Origin: Selaginella moellendorffii
Lineage: Eukaryota; Streptophyta; Lycopodiopsida; Selaginellales; Selaginellaceae
DNA length: 64,000 nucleotides
Direction: 5' to 3'
Assembly (NCBI RefSeq): GCF_000143415.4
Contig: NW_003314268.1
Span: forward strand, 3,616,378 to 3,680,377
Shown here: one piece after another, positions 1-13,526 of the stretch
Layout of the letters: every line of letters begins with the position of its first letter
How positions within the stretch are numbered: position 1 is the first letter of the stretch
Notes under the pieces: generated by a model
Databases searched by the model: none
Told to the model about the DNA's origin: nothing
The model's input: the letters and a program-made list of their open reading frames with translations, nothing else
Translations under genes and position numbers: made by a program

Positions 1-23
1 ACAATTTGATCAACTTATAATGG

Positions 24-3000
24 CTATGGATACGATGTTTTCAGTGTAACTGTACGATTGAAAACTAGTTTCTCCGCCGAGGAGTCGGGATCCACGCAAA
101 AATATCCTGCATAATCCGAATTGTCACGATTTGAGCCAAAGGAAGTTAAATACCTGTTCGCTCGAACTGGAACCTATCCCCCGGCTTCGCCGTCCGCAGA
201 TTATCCAAAGCGAATGCCCCGTGTATGACTTGCTTTGAATGGGGATTGAGGTCCTCTAGCCAAGTGTCTTTGAGTTCCGCAGGATCCTACACAGCCATGA
301 TCAAACTAGAGAGTTATCACCGCTTTAACACGTTCTCATACCTCTGACAGGAACAATCTGTCGAAGAGTCTCACTTCAACTTCGAGAGGGCGCGCTCCTT
401 CAGCAGGTTCGGGAACCCAGTGGAGAACGCCCTGCCAAGGAACATATAAAACGATTAGTAAGCACAAGATTTATTGCACAGAGTAGACCTTGGGCTTGAT
501 GCTTTTCTTGGCGTCGTACGTGGCTCTTATTTCAATGACTTCGCCATCCTTATCGCACACATAGTCGACACACGTGATGGGGTACGCATATCTGCACTCG
601 AATGCTCTAAGGTGATTGTTCCAACTTCAAGAAAGCGTACCTCAACAAGGCTGATTTTCCTTTGGCTAGCCCGTAGAAATCCTTGGAATCCTTCGTCCGA
701 AAGTCGGAGCGCTCAATATATACAACTCTTGTAAATGGCATCTACAACATGCAAAGGAAAAAATAAAAAACCATCAAGGAATCAATCCACAGAAAACCTT
801 GTATGTAGCCGACGGGTCATCGGGCAACCTCTTGCCTTCCACTTCTTCAGCAGCTTCCAGATTCTCAATGACAACCTAAGGGGGAAATAAAGTGACTCTA
901 AACTCACGAAGTTTTTACTCGTACCTTCAGTGGATGGAGAACCACCATAGTTCTTGGAGCAGTTTTGTTCAATTCATCCCGAACAAAATGTTCCAACTTA
1001 TCCATTCTTATAAGATTGTCACTGGAAATACGAAGCGTTAAAACCTTCGAGAAGTTTACATCAATCTACCTCCTCGTGATGCCTATAGACCGACAGAAAG
1101 CATTGATAGCAGTAGCCGGCATTCCTCGTCGACGTAAACCAGCCAATGTCAAAAGCCGAGGATCGTCCCATCCATCCACATATTTTTCTGTTACTAATCG
1201 GTTTAGCTGCAAGGATGAGGAGGTCAAAACGCGCACAGTAGGAAAAAAAATTACCTTCCGCTTAGACAGCACATTATTCGTCATGTTCAGCCGTGAATAC
1301 TCCCATACATACGGTAGATATAGATTTAATCTGTCTAGCAGCCAGTAATACGATACCCTGCGAGACTCAAACTCCAAAGTACACAGCTACAAACAAAAGA
1401 ACCAATTCAGAACAAACAAAACCAAAAACATTCTCTACGTACCGAATGGGATATATTTTCCAGTGAATCGACGATGCAGTGTGTAAAGTCGTAGCTTGGA
1501 TAAATGCACCATTTGTCTTTTGTGCGAGGGTGTGATGCTTTCTGTAAGTGACTATTTCAGAAATAAAACATAAACAGCATGCCTGTACCTTTACTCGATA
1601 AGCAATAAGGTCCAGCATATTGTAGTTTTCGTTTTTCATATCCTGCTTCATTCGCAGTGTAGCTTGCCCTTCCTCAATCAACCCAGCCTTCATCTTTTCG
1701 AAAAGATCCAGAGATTCTTCTACAGGCCGGTTCCTCCATGGGCTTTCCTTGAAGTTTTCACGGTATTCTTTTATCTCATCTGCCGTCTATAGAAACAATC
1801 AGTTATATAAAGCGCGCCATATTTCTTACCTGATGATCAACATAGGCGTGACCAGATTTTATCAGCTCTACAGCAAGCTCGTAAAGCTCCTGAAAGTAAT
1901 CACTGCTGTAGGTAATCTGCAAGAACCGACATTAAAAACTCTTATCAGGAATTAAATGTTTAAAGACCTTGAACGGTTTCCAACCCATCCACTCTACAAT
2001 CTCTTTTATGTGTTCAATATATTCTTCTTTTTCGGCATCTGGATTCGTATCATCAAACCTGCCGTAGAAAAGACATAAGAACCTGCTAGTGGAATTCAAT
2101 GATTACCTCAGGTAGCAGCAGCCATTTGCATCGCATGCAAATCCAAAATCGACGAACATGGCCTGCCAAACAGAATTAAGACACTAATGACACACAAAAG
2201 ACACTTACCTTAGCATGTCCAATGTGTAAGTAACCATTTGGTTCAGGAGGAAAACGGGTATAGACTCTTCCACCGGTTGCCTTCAGATGCTTTTCAAGGA
2301 TAGCTTTCGTATTCGCTGGGTTCAGTACTGTTCCGTCGCTGAATCTTATTTCCACGTGAACTCCGATATTGTCTTCCGGTTTTGGGAATATTGAATAGGG
2401 GCTTACTTCCTCGACAGGGAGAATTTCTTCCTTCTTGACTTCCTACATTGGTACCAAGATTAAGCGCGTTAAAAACTGACAATATGCACCTCAGGCTTTG
2501 GCTTTTTCTTCTTGGTTTTCACGTCGTCCTCTGCAGTTCTCTCACCCAGGAGTTCATACATTTTCTTGTCTATCACTTTCTACAAGCAAACACAAACACG
2601 TTTTAAAAACATATATCAGGCTACCCCAGCAATACCTTGACATATGTGAAGTCCGCAAACGGCTGTAACTCCCTCACTTGTGCCAGTAGAATCCCAACTG
2701 TAAAGTCTCCAGATTAGAATAAGATCACTGAATGTACTAAAGGGGAAACCATTAAATTTGTAGCGCTCATCGAGTAGTTTCGCTTTGTTCTTTTCCAGCA
2801 CTTTCTCGACAGCAAGCTCCGCGTCCTCTGGAGAGACAACCACACCTTTCACCCAGAAAGAAGTCAGTGAACGAAAGCTAACGGAACTAGAACTCACCGA
2901 CACCACAGACTCTCTCAAAATCTTCCACCAGGAATTCTTCTGGATCGGAAGAAAAATAGCGAAAGGCCGCATCCAACTGATGGCTCTTGATCTGCCACAT

Positions 3001-3406
3001 CCCATAACGTCTTAGCTCACAGAGAATCAAATCCAAAAACATCTCAAGACCTTTCCAGAAGTAACGTAGCTCAAAAACTTTGGCCGATGACGAAGAGCGT
3101 TCGCACGGTTTGCCGGGTACTTGGTTGCAACCTGCCACAAACCATTCAGAAGCGAGGAGGAAAAATTCGATAGCTTACCGTGTACAGCACGTTTCCAACC
3201 GATTTGTTACAGCCATTTTGCACACCTGCCTGAATTTCAACAATGAGAATCTCTTGAAGAAACACGAAATCGCATGCAATTACCTCCTTGATCACAGCCA
3301 GGACACTGCTCCTGACCTTCGGATTCACCATAATGTTCTGCGCAGTGGTCTCCTCGATACCGATTCGGCAGAAGAGCTCCACAGATGCCTCCATTGCCTC
3401 GCTCAT
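24..3406 (-). CDS. Glutaminyl-tRNA synthetase, eukaryotic cytosolic type (multi-exon)
   Basis: Class I aminoacyl-tRNA synthetase that charges tRNA-Gln with glutamine. Exons joined across short GT-AG introns give the eukaryotic N-terminal helical domain ([14 protein letters not shown] near the start). The catalytic Rossmann fold follows, with [17 protein letters not shown] (HIGH motif, near 2230), then [19 protein letters not shown] and an SKRKL KMSKS-type loop near 1080-1290. The C-terminal anticodon-binding beta-barrels run GVLHWVPEP...FDRLFLSE (about 300-410) to [12 protein letters not shown] and a TAG at 24-26. The chosen ATG begins MSEAMEAS. An upstream in-frame ATG at 3469 would add an arginine-rich 21-residue extension, but a telo-box-like AGGGTTTT lies inside it, which favours 5' UTR. 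The gene appears intact and lies 184 bp downstream of the next minus-strand gene. Function is known for the family; exon joins are my reading. Confidence 0.93.
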
Positions 3407-3589
3407 AGCGCTGCTCGCGCAGCCACGCCCTACACGACTAGACCTCTGTAAAACCCTAGCATATAGCATATTCTTATCGTGAGCCCTAAACAGGCCGGCC
3501 TTATAAATTTCCCGCGAGAATTCAAAATTCAAATTTTCAAATTCAAATTCCAGTATGGAATACCTCAAGAGGGCATTTGCTATCATTTG

Positions 3590-6500
3590 CTATTGCTTCC
3601 TCTCCCATTTCCCTTCGCGTCTTCCATCGCTCCTCTCTTTGCTCGCGCGCTCCATTATCGTGCGAGGCCGCGAGGAGTTTCTCGCTTGCCTCTCGTCGAC
3701 CATCTCCCCGTACTCGCTGATGCCACCGCCGTTTCCCAGGAGCTCCTCGTAGGCCCTGTCCTGGTGCTGGAAGCTTGGAGCGTTTGGATTTGGATAGCCG
3801 CGGCTGTTCGTCATGAGCACTGGAGTCGATGCTGTTGTCGTTGCCACTGCTGCTAGATGGACGTTGGTGGGGCTCACCGACGCTGCCGCGGCTCCTGGGG
3901 GTGGCGTTGGAGGTGGAGTTACTGCGTTCTCGCGATCCGGCCTCGAGCTGCTGTTACTTTCTCGCGGGCCCTCGCGGTAGCGATCGCGATCTCTTGGTCG
4001 ACTAGAAGATGCGTGTTAACATTTGGGATAGAAGATACATGGATTGGGAAGAAGCGGAGAAGAAGTTTTAAGTCACCTGCTGCCAGAGGTGGTCGAGGCA
4101 CTGTAGTCTCTCCGCGAGCTCCGCGCGTTTCCTTGCTCAAGTTCTCTTTGGTAGTCTCTCTGTGTTCTCGAGTGTAAGTAAAAAACGAAACTGGCAAGAG
4201 CTTACCTGTGAGCGTTTCTCCATTTCCAGTTCTACTACATGCCTCAGCTCTCTCGTCTTTTCGCGTTCTTTCTCCAAAGCCTTTTGCCTTTCTATCTCCC
4301 GTTCAGCTTCTGCTGCTCGCTCCCTGTAATCAAAAGATGTATAAATGACTCATGGAAATCTCTTGGAGGCCCACCTATCAAGTTCTTGCAGGATTACAAT
4401 CTCCCGGTGCGCCGCTTCATCCAACGCAATCTGACGATCCCGCTCTGCCATTCGCTGACGCTCTCTTCTAATCGCAACTTGTTGTCGTGCTTCTTCACGT
4501 TGCCTACAAGCACTCCGAAGTTTTACAACAATGAACTTTCTACTGCTTACTCTTGAAGAATTTTTTCTTTAAGTTGTTCGAGGTCATTTGCGGAGCTTTG
4601 TGGCTGATGCTTTCCTTCCAGCATCTGCAGCTTCAGTTTTACTTCCTCCAGCTCCTATAAAATCCCGCATGATCTTTGTTAGAGAGACCAAAATTTCATT
4701 ACCTTGGCTGCTTCTGCTGCGGCTGCATCACGAGCGTCTGGGCTATCACGCAGAACTGAAAGGCGAGCAAAGACCTGAAGAAGTGTTCATTTGGTGAGAG
4801 AAAAGCAAAGAACTAAGTATCTTACCTCTAGTACTGAGTCCCTGACAGCCAAATATCCTGGATCATTTGGATGTTTGATGTCTTCACCCAGTAGTGCTTG
4901 CTCTAGATTCTGGAAGTAAAAAACTGTGAGGGCTCTCAATTTTTCATAAAAAGATTCTACCTCTTTCACGACATTCCCTTGGGTCCTAAACTCCAGTAAG
5001 ACCTGGCAGAGACGTCGTCCAGCTTCCATACACGTCGTTCCTGTACCATTCAGAAAACTGTGTCAAAATCTTAAAGAACAAACTTGGTTGCTTACCTGGT
5101 TTCGTTTTTGTTTGTTCTTCCATAACTCTCCAAACCTTAGCAGGAATAGACGTGACATCCTCTGGCGAGGCATAGATGCATGCCCGTGCTAGTAGAGATA
5201 GCGCGAGGTTCGTGTATGGGCCCGATCTCATAAAATGCAAGGACGTCGTGCCAGGAACCAACGAGCCGATTGTGCTGAGAAACGTCTTTAGCTGATGTGG
5301 TTCTGCCATAGGAATGAACTTCAGCAGCAACTCCATTGCTTGCTGTCTAAGTCCCAAAAGAGAGTCCGACGCAGCCGAGAATGTGACTTTGTCCCAGGTA
5401 ACAGAAACAAGCTTGCGCACAAACTTATCATACGAGTATCTCTGGCTTGCGACTTGAACGTCCAAGTTTGAGACGTTCTCATTCCTCCTTAAAAGCTCCC
5501 TCAGCTGCTGCAATGCCCCTGACCGCAGCTCTGGCTCGGGATGCTCGAGCATCGCTGCCAGAAGAGGAGCAAGCGAACTGGATGCTGCTGGCTTCCAGAT
5601 CTCCAAGCCTACATGCTGAAGAGCCCGTGGCATCCACTTGACAGTCCATAACCTCCAGCTCAGTCTGGGAGCACGCGAGCACTGATACTGCAGGATGGAG
5701 CAAACTTCAGCAAGCACCATGTGTACGTGCAGTGACGATGGTAGCGCCAGGAAGTAGTCCATTGTTGCCGCAGCGACTTGCCAGCAGTGACCCTTTTGCA
5801 GCATAGCCACCGAGTCCGTCAAGGATATCAGAGCATAGTGCCAAAAATCTTGCTGACCATCGTGTTGGTGCCGCCGGCGGAGATAGCTTGCCAGTAGTAA
5901 ACATCTTGCTCTTGTACCTGCGGCCGTCGCAGCAAGTTTAGGATGGAGCTTCCATGCAGCCTCAAGTTCGGGACCGAGTGCCTGCAGGAACTTCTCCACG
6001 TTGTCATCCAGTAAGTCTGGACTGCAGCTTGATGGCGGCTCGGCATATCGGCCTTCAAGGCTGTCACCTTCACTCAGCACGCCGTCGTCATCAGTCACGG
6101 CATTCCCAACTTCGACAAAGTCTGTTTCTTGCTCCGCACAAGATGAGTCGGGGTGAGCCTGCTTCAGCGGTTGCATGGAATGCATGCCACGATAAACTGA
6201 AAGCTCCCCGTCCCCAAGGCTGTTCTCCATAAGCGAGCAAAGTGCTACCAGGATCTTGTCGAAGGCGAGAACGTATTTCCCACAAGCAGCGGGGGGACAG
6301 GATTTTGTCGACTCCACCCAGCTTAAAAGAGAAGAATAAAAGCCAGGTCGCATACCCGGAGAGATGTCTGGAAGAAGATAGCCGCATAAGTAGATTACGA
6401 GCGGTCCTTCGACAGATTGTTGCTTGTCTTGAGGTCCTCTCTTTAGCGCATCCAGCAAAGCACCGAAGCATATAACGCTGAAAGACTCGCGAAGCTCTTC

Positions 6501-9500
6501 GCCATAACTGGATCCTCCGGCTGCCGCAGCATACGCAACGAGCGGCTGCAAAGCGCTCATCACGGATTCCAGCATGAACATGTCGCAGTACGAGCTCGAG
6601 CACAGCTTGAGGAGCATACGGATGACTCTTGGCATCTCTGGTATGATGGCCTCCATATGCTCTAGCACAATAACCTCTAGCAGCTGGACAACAATGCGTT
6701 TCACGTTGGCTGCCGCAAATCCTTTTACGGAGTAACTGCTACCATCCTTGTGTTGAGGAAACGGATCTGAACAGACCTCCGCAAACCATCCCAGCAGATC
6801 GGGTACACTAGCAGGAGCAAGAGACTTGATTTGAGAGCGAACTGATTCCAGTAGTATGCCCGCGTATCTTAGGAAATGTGTTCTCATCTTGGGAAAGAAT
6901 GAGTCGAACTCTGGATAGAGTACCGAAGCAGCCGACTCTTGAGTGTCGATAGAGTTCACGATATTAAGCTTTGCCATTGCACCCGGTGCTTTAATCTGCG
7001 CATGAAACTCCTCGGAAGTTTCATTACTTGATGATCGGTTGGCGGGACCAAAGGCCGTGAGCTCGTCGGAGAAAATGAGAAGGGCGCCAGTAAGCTGTTC
7101 AAGTGACGAAGCCAGAAGAAGACCGGCTTCTTGATATGTCTGAGCGTAGATCGATAACGACATCCAGCCGATGTAGCGAACAAGAGGAAAACTTGACAAG
7201 GCAAACCTCGGTATTTCTTGAAGCCACGAAGAGGCTGGAACCAGCTCCTTGTGTGCTGATCCCCCGTCGAAAATATCGCTCTCTCTGAAAGGCCTTCCAG
7301 CAGCGACATAGACCATCCGGCTGAGCAAAGCCCACTGGCGTCGTATCGCAAAAGCATTAGCTATGCGTCGCTGTGAGTATCCATCTTTTGCGCGGGTGTG
7401 CTCCAAAACCACGGACTTGTTAAGCCGCTCCGCACTTTTGAGAATAACCCCAACTAGATCCCCAGGCGGCACCAGCGGCCCAGTGCTCGTCTCCAAAACG
7501 AACAGGAGGCCCTGTAGTAAAACGTCGTACAAGTTGTGCATGTCCCTCTGGAGCTGCCGAACGAAGAACATGCATAGCTGACTTTGGTGCTGGCGGACAA
7601 TAGTGGCAGCATCTTGGAGTCTCTCGTCTTCGGCATCCACCGATAGACTGTTGGAAAACTCGGCACTGCCAACGTCTCCCATGCTTTGTGCCAGGTCGCA
7701 GTCCCATTTTGACGCTTGCAAGAGAATCCTCAGAACAGCCTTGTCTCTTTCTTCCTCCAATTCGATAATGGATTCTGCCGCTGCCAAGTCCTTCCCTGAA
7801 CCAACCTTGGAGAGTATCTGCCGATCGTCGCTGCGTGAATCCATGAAAACGGGATTCAGATGGCACTCCGCAGCTAGAAGTAAGGAATCGATCGCAGCCT
7901 GGTGACTTTCGGGACTCTGTTCTGTTTGAGAGTGCAGCTCGACCGCAAAACGGATAAACTCGGACGCCTGTAACTCACGTTCCGCCTGGCTTATCAATTG
8001 CAGATAGTCCTTCTGCAAATCAAAATACTGATCTACGACCCTTTGATCCAGTGGAGATTTTTCATCGGCTACAATCGTTGCTGTTCCATCCGAATCCACT
8101 GCTTTCCGGTCAGCAGCCAACATCATCCCCTTAAGTTCTGGAGAAATGAAGAATAAGTTTGACTCATCAGCAGCAGCGTTACTATCGTTTCCCTCGCCAA
8201 CAACTCCAAACTTATAATCAGAAGCGTTACCGACGGTATTATCATCCTGACTCAGTAAACCAGTAGGAATTGCCAAGTGTGGAGCAAGAATAGAAAGCAA
8301 TACACTGCCGTTGAAAGAAGCTACATCAGAAAGAAACAACGAAGAAAAAAGTACCTTGGTGCTATACGTCCTTGTCGCCATTCCACTTCTAAAGCAGGCA
8401 GAACTGAGAACCTTTTGACCGCGGCGCAGATAAAATCAAGTGCCAAGGCGCAATTTTGGTCTCGCTTTTCATATAGCATTGTAGACATATCGCCAAATGT
8501 AATTGTACTTTCGGTAAATGTCAATGCTGGCATCAGATAAGGTTCTAGAATCTCGATAAGAAACAGAATGTTGGTTTTCACGTCCTAGAGATAAGAAAAT
8601 AGCGTCACAAGAGTGAATGAGACAAGTGCTTCACCTTGTACTGCTCTAGTAGTTCATCCACATAACCAGAAAGTCCCAGCATTACGTAGAGCAAAGCTGC
8701 ACGCGCTTTGTTCACACTTTTATGGCCAGCCTGCAGCAAATACTTTCAGACGAAATAGAGCTGATGAGATTATTATACCTGAATGACGCCGGCTACATCT
8801 TCAAGGAGCTCGATAGCCAAATCCACCTGCACTAATGAGAATCGTTGAATCCCAGGTACAAAACCAGAAATACAAAAACGAAAGAAAAACTTACAAGAAG
8901 CATCTGACCTTGGAAATAACCATGGATAACCACGCTGAAAGAGGGCCGGTACATAAGTCGATCAGCAAACAGGCCGCTTTCTCCTTTAGAGAAAATCACA
9001 AGTTCTGATAAGTACGATTAAAGCGAAAAAAAAGTTTATCATACATGCGCCGCAGAAAATGATGCAAGGTATCCGGAACAAGCGTCCAGAAGTGGGCGAT
9101 ACGCCAACGAGATCGACAAAGATACCACCTGAAAGAGTCCGCTTGCATGAGAGACATAAAAAGAAATATATTTCTTACGTGTGACACAACGCCATGAACT
9201 TGAGGAACTTGCCACGGCCAAAATGTTTCATCAATTATTTCAGCGCCTGTTAGCAAGGTGGAAGAAGGACGGATTGCTGAAAGAGAAGATGATAATGAAA
9301 TATTAAAACTACAAGTAACTAGGAACAAAATTAGGACCAGCACCTCCAACAGTAGCCTGAACGAACGGCAATACTGGCACCAAGTCGGCTTCCGAATCGG
9401 CTAGCCTTCTACAAAGTACAGGCTACAACATACAGCAATCATAATTATTCAAAATTCGAGAAAAAAAGAGAGTTACCTGGGAAGCTAAGCAGTAAAGAAC

Positions 9501-11014
9501 GTGCAAAAGACCCTCTTCAATCAACGAGATTTCTAATATTCCAGCATTCGTTATGTCAGTTGTTTCTTCAACAATTCTGTACTCTTCTCCAAAAATCTCC
9601 GAATAATCAGCACCAGCAGCAGCTGAAGCATCAGAAACGGCCGCTTCAAGCGAGTCAGCGTCGTGAGTGATTGTACCCTCTAGCTTCGTATATATTACAG
9701 CAACCTGGAAAGTAAATTATCTTTTGTTAGAGGAACAAACAGAGAGAACTCAAACCTTTTTACAAATCCTTGAAAGAGCACTGTTTTTATTGGCCACCTT
9801 CAAGAGCAACAGAATGACATCAAATCTATAGGCCAAAAGTAGACCCACGGGTTTCTGGGAAACTCCAGAGCCCTTTCCTCGTTTTGGAGGTGCCTGAGAC
9901 AAGAGAGAAACATATAAGCTACGAGAATGTAAAGCTTACGGCATGCAACCTGAAAATTCGAAGAGACCGAAAATACGGAAGTTTGAGTTCGAGCTGTTTC
10001 ATCTATACCAGTCTTCTCGGCTTCCCTGTATTACTACAGTGCGTGAAAACGCAGTATTAGCCTCATTAAACAATCTAACCTTCCACCAGCTGACGCTAGA
10101 ATTGGATAGAATGGACCTACAAGCATCGCCAGGAGCTTAACAGTTGATTCCATAACTTCACTGCTAACCGCCAAGTCGCTCTACAGAATGAGCATCAGAG
10201 AAACAGCTGAAATGGAACTATTCTCACCTCGAGCTGAATCAAGAATGGCGATAGCCGGCTCGCAATGTCTTGGAGAAGCTGCAGCTCCATGTTAACTTCT
10301 ACACAGAAAAAATGATAACTCACTCATACCTTAAGGTAGACGGCATGTAGCTCGTGCTTCTGGGAAATAATCCGTGGGAGCAAGTAGTCAACAACAGGCT
10401 GGAGTTCTGGTTCTAGACCAGGAACTTGAATGCCCATCAACTGCAAAGAAAGAGAAAAACATCACTATGTCAGTTGAAGTATAGAAAACGAAAACAAAAA
10501 CTAGTTCCGACCTGGACGTAGAAAATGGCGATCGGGTTTCCACGAAGACAAGAAATCCGAATGAATCGGCATGGTGTGTAGCCCGCATAGTACGTCATGT
10601 CTCGCCTGGGAGCTTCACAGCGTGGCCTTACTTTCACAAAACTTTCCGGCTGAGAAATCACACAAACCGAGCTTAAAAATACAGAGAAAGAGAGAACAAT
10701 GTCACACCTTAAACTTGAGCCCGGCGGCAATCTCCCATTCCAGCACCGATTTGTTGTGCGCGCGAATGTGAGACAATAGACACGCCTCCTGCGCAAAATC
10801 TTCACTATAGAAGCTCAAAGGACTCACTACTCGCGACACTGACCTCCAGCTCGAGAATGATCCACTCCTTAGCATTCGTCCCAGTCGACCAATGCGTCCG
10901 GAGATCTGGATCGAGGACATACGCCGCCTTCTGCGACGCCGATTCGCGCGACGATGCGCGCACCTTGAACGGCAGCGCCTTGAGGCGAGGATCCAGCTCT
11001 GGCTGCTGCTCCAT
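3590..11014 (-). CDS. Very large conserved plant protein: F5/8C-like N-terminus, helical repeats, charged coiled-coil tail
   Basis: Function unknown. Exon 1 begins MEQQPELDPRLKALPFKVRA and carries an F5/8-type-C (galactose-binding-like) signature: VLDPDLRTHWSTGTNAKEWI, then LLSHIRAHNKSVLEWEI and FVKVRPRCEAPRRDM in the next exons. A long alpha-helical middle follows, including one uninterrupted exon of more than 1,000 codons (about 5,090-8,380), which looks like ARM/HEAT-type solenoid. The tail (3,590-4,800) is a coiled coil rich in Glu, Arg and Gln, then a Ser/Arg-rich disordered end finishing REGKWERKQ. I recognise the family as conserved in land plants (about 2,000 residues, same start and end motifs) but cannot name it. 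The start is the ATG at 11014; upstream in-frame codons are non-ATG. The gene lies 84 bp downstream of the helicase stop. Intron joins in the middle were not all checked. Confidence 0.82.
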
Positions 11015-11098
11015 AATCAAAACCCTACAAAATTTCCAAGTTCTATACTATAGCTTTCAAACCATGGAAGCTCTTTAAAGGTACATATCTATCATCGA

Positions 11099-13354
11099 TT
11101 AAACCTGAGAGGACGCTTCTTTGGCCATGAATTTTCTCCTCCTCTGGGCTCTTATCAAAGCTTTGGTTCTTCCTCTCGTCTTGGAGAGCCCAGTTTTGGT
11201 CACCTTGGACGCAAACTTCTTGCGGCATTCCTTCTCCCAGATCCTTCTCGCCTTGGCCTTGGCCATGGCCAGAGCTCGCGTGCCAACCTTCTCCAAGTTC
11301 ACTCCCTTGGCCGCGGCTCGATCGAAAGCTTCTTTGTAACGGGACTTTAGCGCTCGCATCCTGGCCCCCAGCACTCGTTCTCTTTCGAGAGACACGCCTT
11401 CTAAGGTCTCGTTTCGCCGCATTGCGTCCTCGAGCCGATTTGCTAGAGCCAGCTCGCGCTTGGTAACAAGGCTGGTCACTCGTCCTGGAAAAAGAAGAAA
11501 AGAAAGTTACTCGTAAGTTTCTACGATCAAGAAAGAAAAAAAAAAAAAAAAACAGACCTTTTAAGCCCATGCGAGCAGTCCGTCCACTCCGATGCAAGTA
11601 ATCAATCTGGAACAAGTTTAGTTCATGAGCTAAAGTTTCATTCAACGAAATAGATAACTTTACCGAAGTCGAAGGGAAATCAAAGTTGATAACATGGTCG
11701 ACTTGAAGATCAAGGCCCCGAGCAGCCAAATCAGTACAGATTAGCGCAGGAACTGGACCCTCTCCATCTTCAATCTTAAACTTTGCAAGGTTCTTTATCC
11801 TGCGATAGTAAAGAATAAGCAATTAAAAACAATCACGAACTTAGAAACATGCGTACCGATCTTCTGCAGGGACCTCGCCATGATAATTTACACAATGGAC
11901 ATCCATTTCATTCAGGTAGTGATCAACAGCCCGGCAGGAATCAACTGATCTGCAAAAGACCATACAACGACTTCCTTTGGCAAGCGCGGGCTCAAGAACC
12001 TGGAAAGTCACATAAGTGTCACGTAAGTCGTGCAAATGAAACATTCAAGAAGTTCAAAGCATACTTGAACCAAAGCCTCGAGCTTGTTAATGTTGCCAGG
12101 AACTTTTTGGAAGAAATGCCGGGACGTATCGACCTTTTTGTGTAGGGTGGACGTGAAAATGTGCCGAATGCCTGGGAACTCAGTATCAAGGAGCTTTTGC
12201 ACGGACTACACAGGTCAAAAGTCAGAACAAAAGGACGCGAGAGAGAGGTTTGCAGTTCACCTTTGTAATCGTCGCGGTCACAAGAATGGTCTGAAAATCC
12301 GAGCCATTTCGCAAGGCACGGTTGCGAAGAGGATCGATTATCTTCTTCAGCTCAGGCCCAAATCCACGATCAAACATGGTGTCGGCCTCGTCGATTACCT
12401 ACAGAAGAGGGGAAAAAACATCCGAGTTTACGCAAAAGAAGAAAACCAAAAGAACTTAGCTGCCTCACCACATACTTGATATCTCCAAACGCCAGGTTCC
12501 CTTCTTCGACATGCATCAGCAGCCTCCCCGGAGTCCCGACTACCATGTCGAGAGCTCCATTGAGCGCGTCAGCCTGGGGCCTGGGACGAAATCCCCCACT
12601 GATCATCGCAGAACGAAAGCGAGCATGGTGACTTAACGACTTGGCGACTTGTAAAACCTATCAAAACGAGTGTTTTTGCAAGCTTCTAGAATAAAAGAAA
12701 ATTAGTACCTGTTCTGTCAACTCTCTGGTCGGACAAAGAACGAGAGCTCGGGGCTTTCTAGCTCGCACGGTTCTTCCACTCTCGATTTCATCCTTTCGTA
12801 AGCTCTGCGCAACGAGAAAGAAGAGAAGTGAGAAAATGATAAGCACACCAAGGAATGAAATAAACCTGGACAAGCGGTAGCATGTAAGCGAGCGTTTTTC
12901 CGGAGCCAGTGTGAGACGCCACCACCACATTCTCACCGTCTAGAATCGCTGGAATCGCCATTCTCTGGACCTCGGTCGGCTCCTTCAAATCCAGCTCCTC
13001 GATGGCGCCGCGCAGCTCCTCCGCCAGCCCGAGCTCGTCGAACGACTGCGTAGAAACCTCCGCCAGAGAATCCTCGTAATCCAGCCTCTCGCCTTTGCCC
13101 CTCCTCCATCTCCTACCTTCCTCTTCTTCCCGGGCAATGCCGCTCCATCCCTCCTTGGACCGCCTCGATCGAAGCCTGTCGAGGAGATTATCCTCATCCG
13201 CTAGCGCTGCCGACGAACTCCCGCCCCTCTGCGCCGCCCGGAGAGGCCCGCTCGCGACGCTCAGCCTCCGGCACAGCGGCGGCTTGCGCGCGAGAGGCGA
13301 TCTAAGCGCAGCCACGGAGGGATAGAGTTGCCGGCAAAGGAATGCCATTCTCAT
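11099..13354 (-). CDS. RH39: DEAD-box RNA helicase, RH39-like, predicted organellar
   Basis: ATP-dependent RNA helicase. The N-terminus ([20 protein letters not shown]) is basic and hydroxylated without acidic residues, like a chloroplast or mitochondrial transit peptide. Motifs in order: Q-motif region [16 protein letters not shown], Walker [29 protein letters not shown] box in [13 protein letters not shown] (near 12,380), LVTATIT region, then the RecA2 domain with VMVFC-like, [33 protein letters not shown] and [11 protein letters not shown] Lys/Arg-rich tail (about 110 residues) ends at 11,099. The pattern [15 protein letters not shown] and the linker match plant RH39, whose Arabidopsis member is needed for chloroplast 23S rRNA hidden-break processing (established knowledge). 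The assignment to RH39 rather than RH22 is inference. A telo-box-like taaaccctaa lies 27 bp upstream of the ATG. Confidence 0.88.
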
Positions 13355-13406
13355 TCCTTCCCGGGCATCGATCTATCGCTTAAACCCTAAAACCTTGGCG
13401 AAATGC

Positions 13407-13526
13407 GAGCTCCAACGAGTAGAGTTTTACTGACTGACCATAGTGAAGATCCATAGTTCTAAAGTTCGCGAGCTACGAGTAGTGTTTTACTGACCATAGT
13501 GGACATCCATAGCTCTAAAGCTCGCG
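13407..13526. repeat. Imperfect tandem duplication (about 57-64 bp) across a PPR stop codon
   Basis: Unit A (about 13407-13470) and unit B (about 13470-13526) share the order gag...gttttactga...ccatagtg..atccatag.tctaaag.tcgcg. Unit B encodes the last residues and stop of the P-class PPR gene on the minus strand, and unit A lies just downstream in its 3' UTR. Confidence 0.85.
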
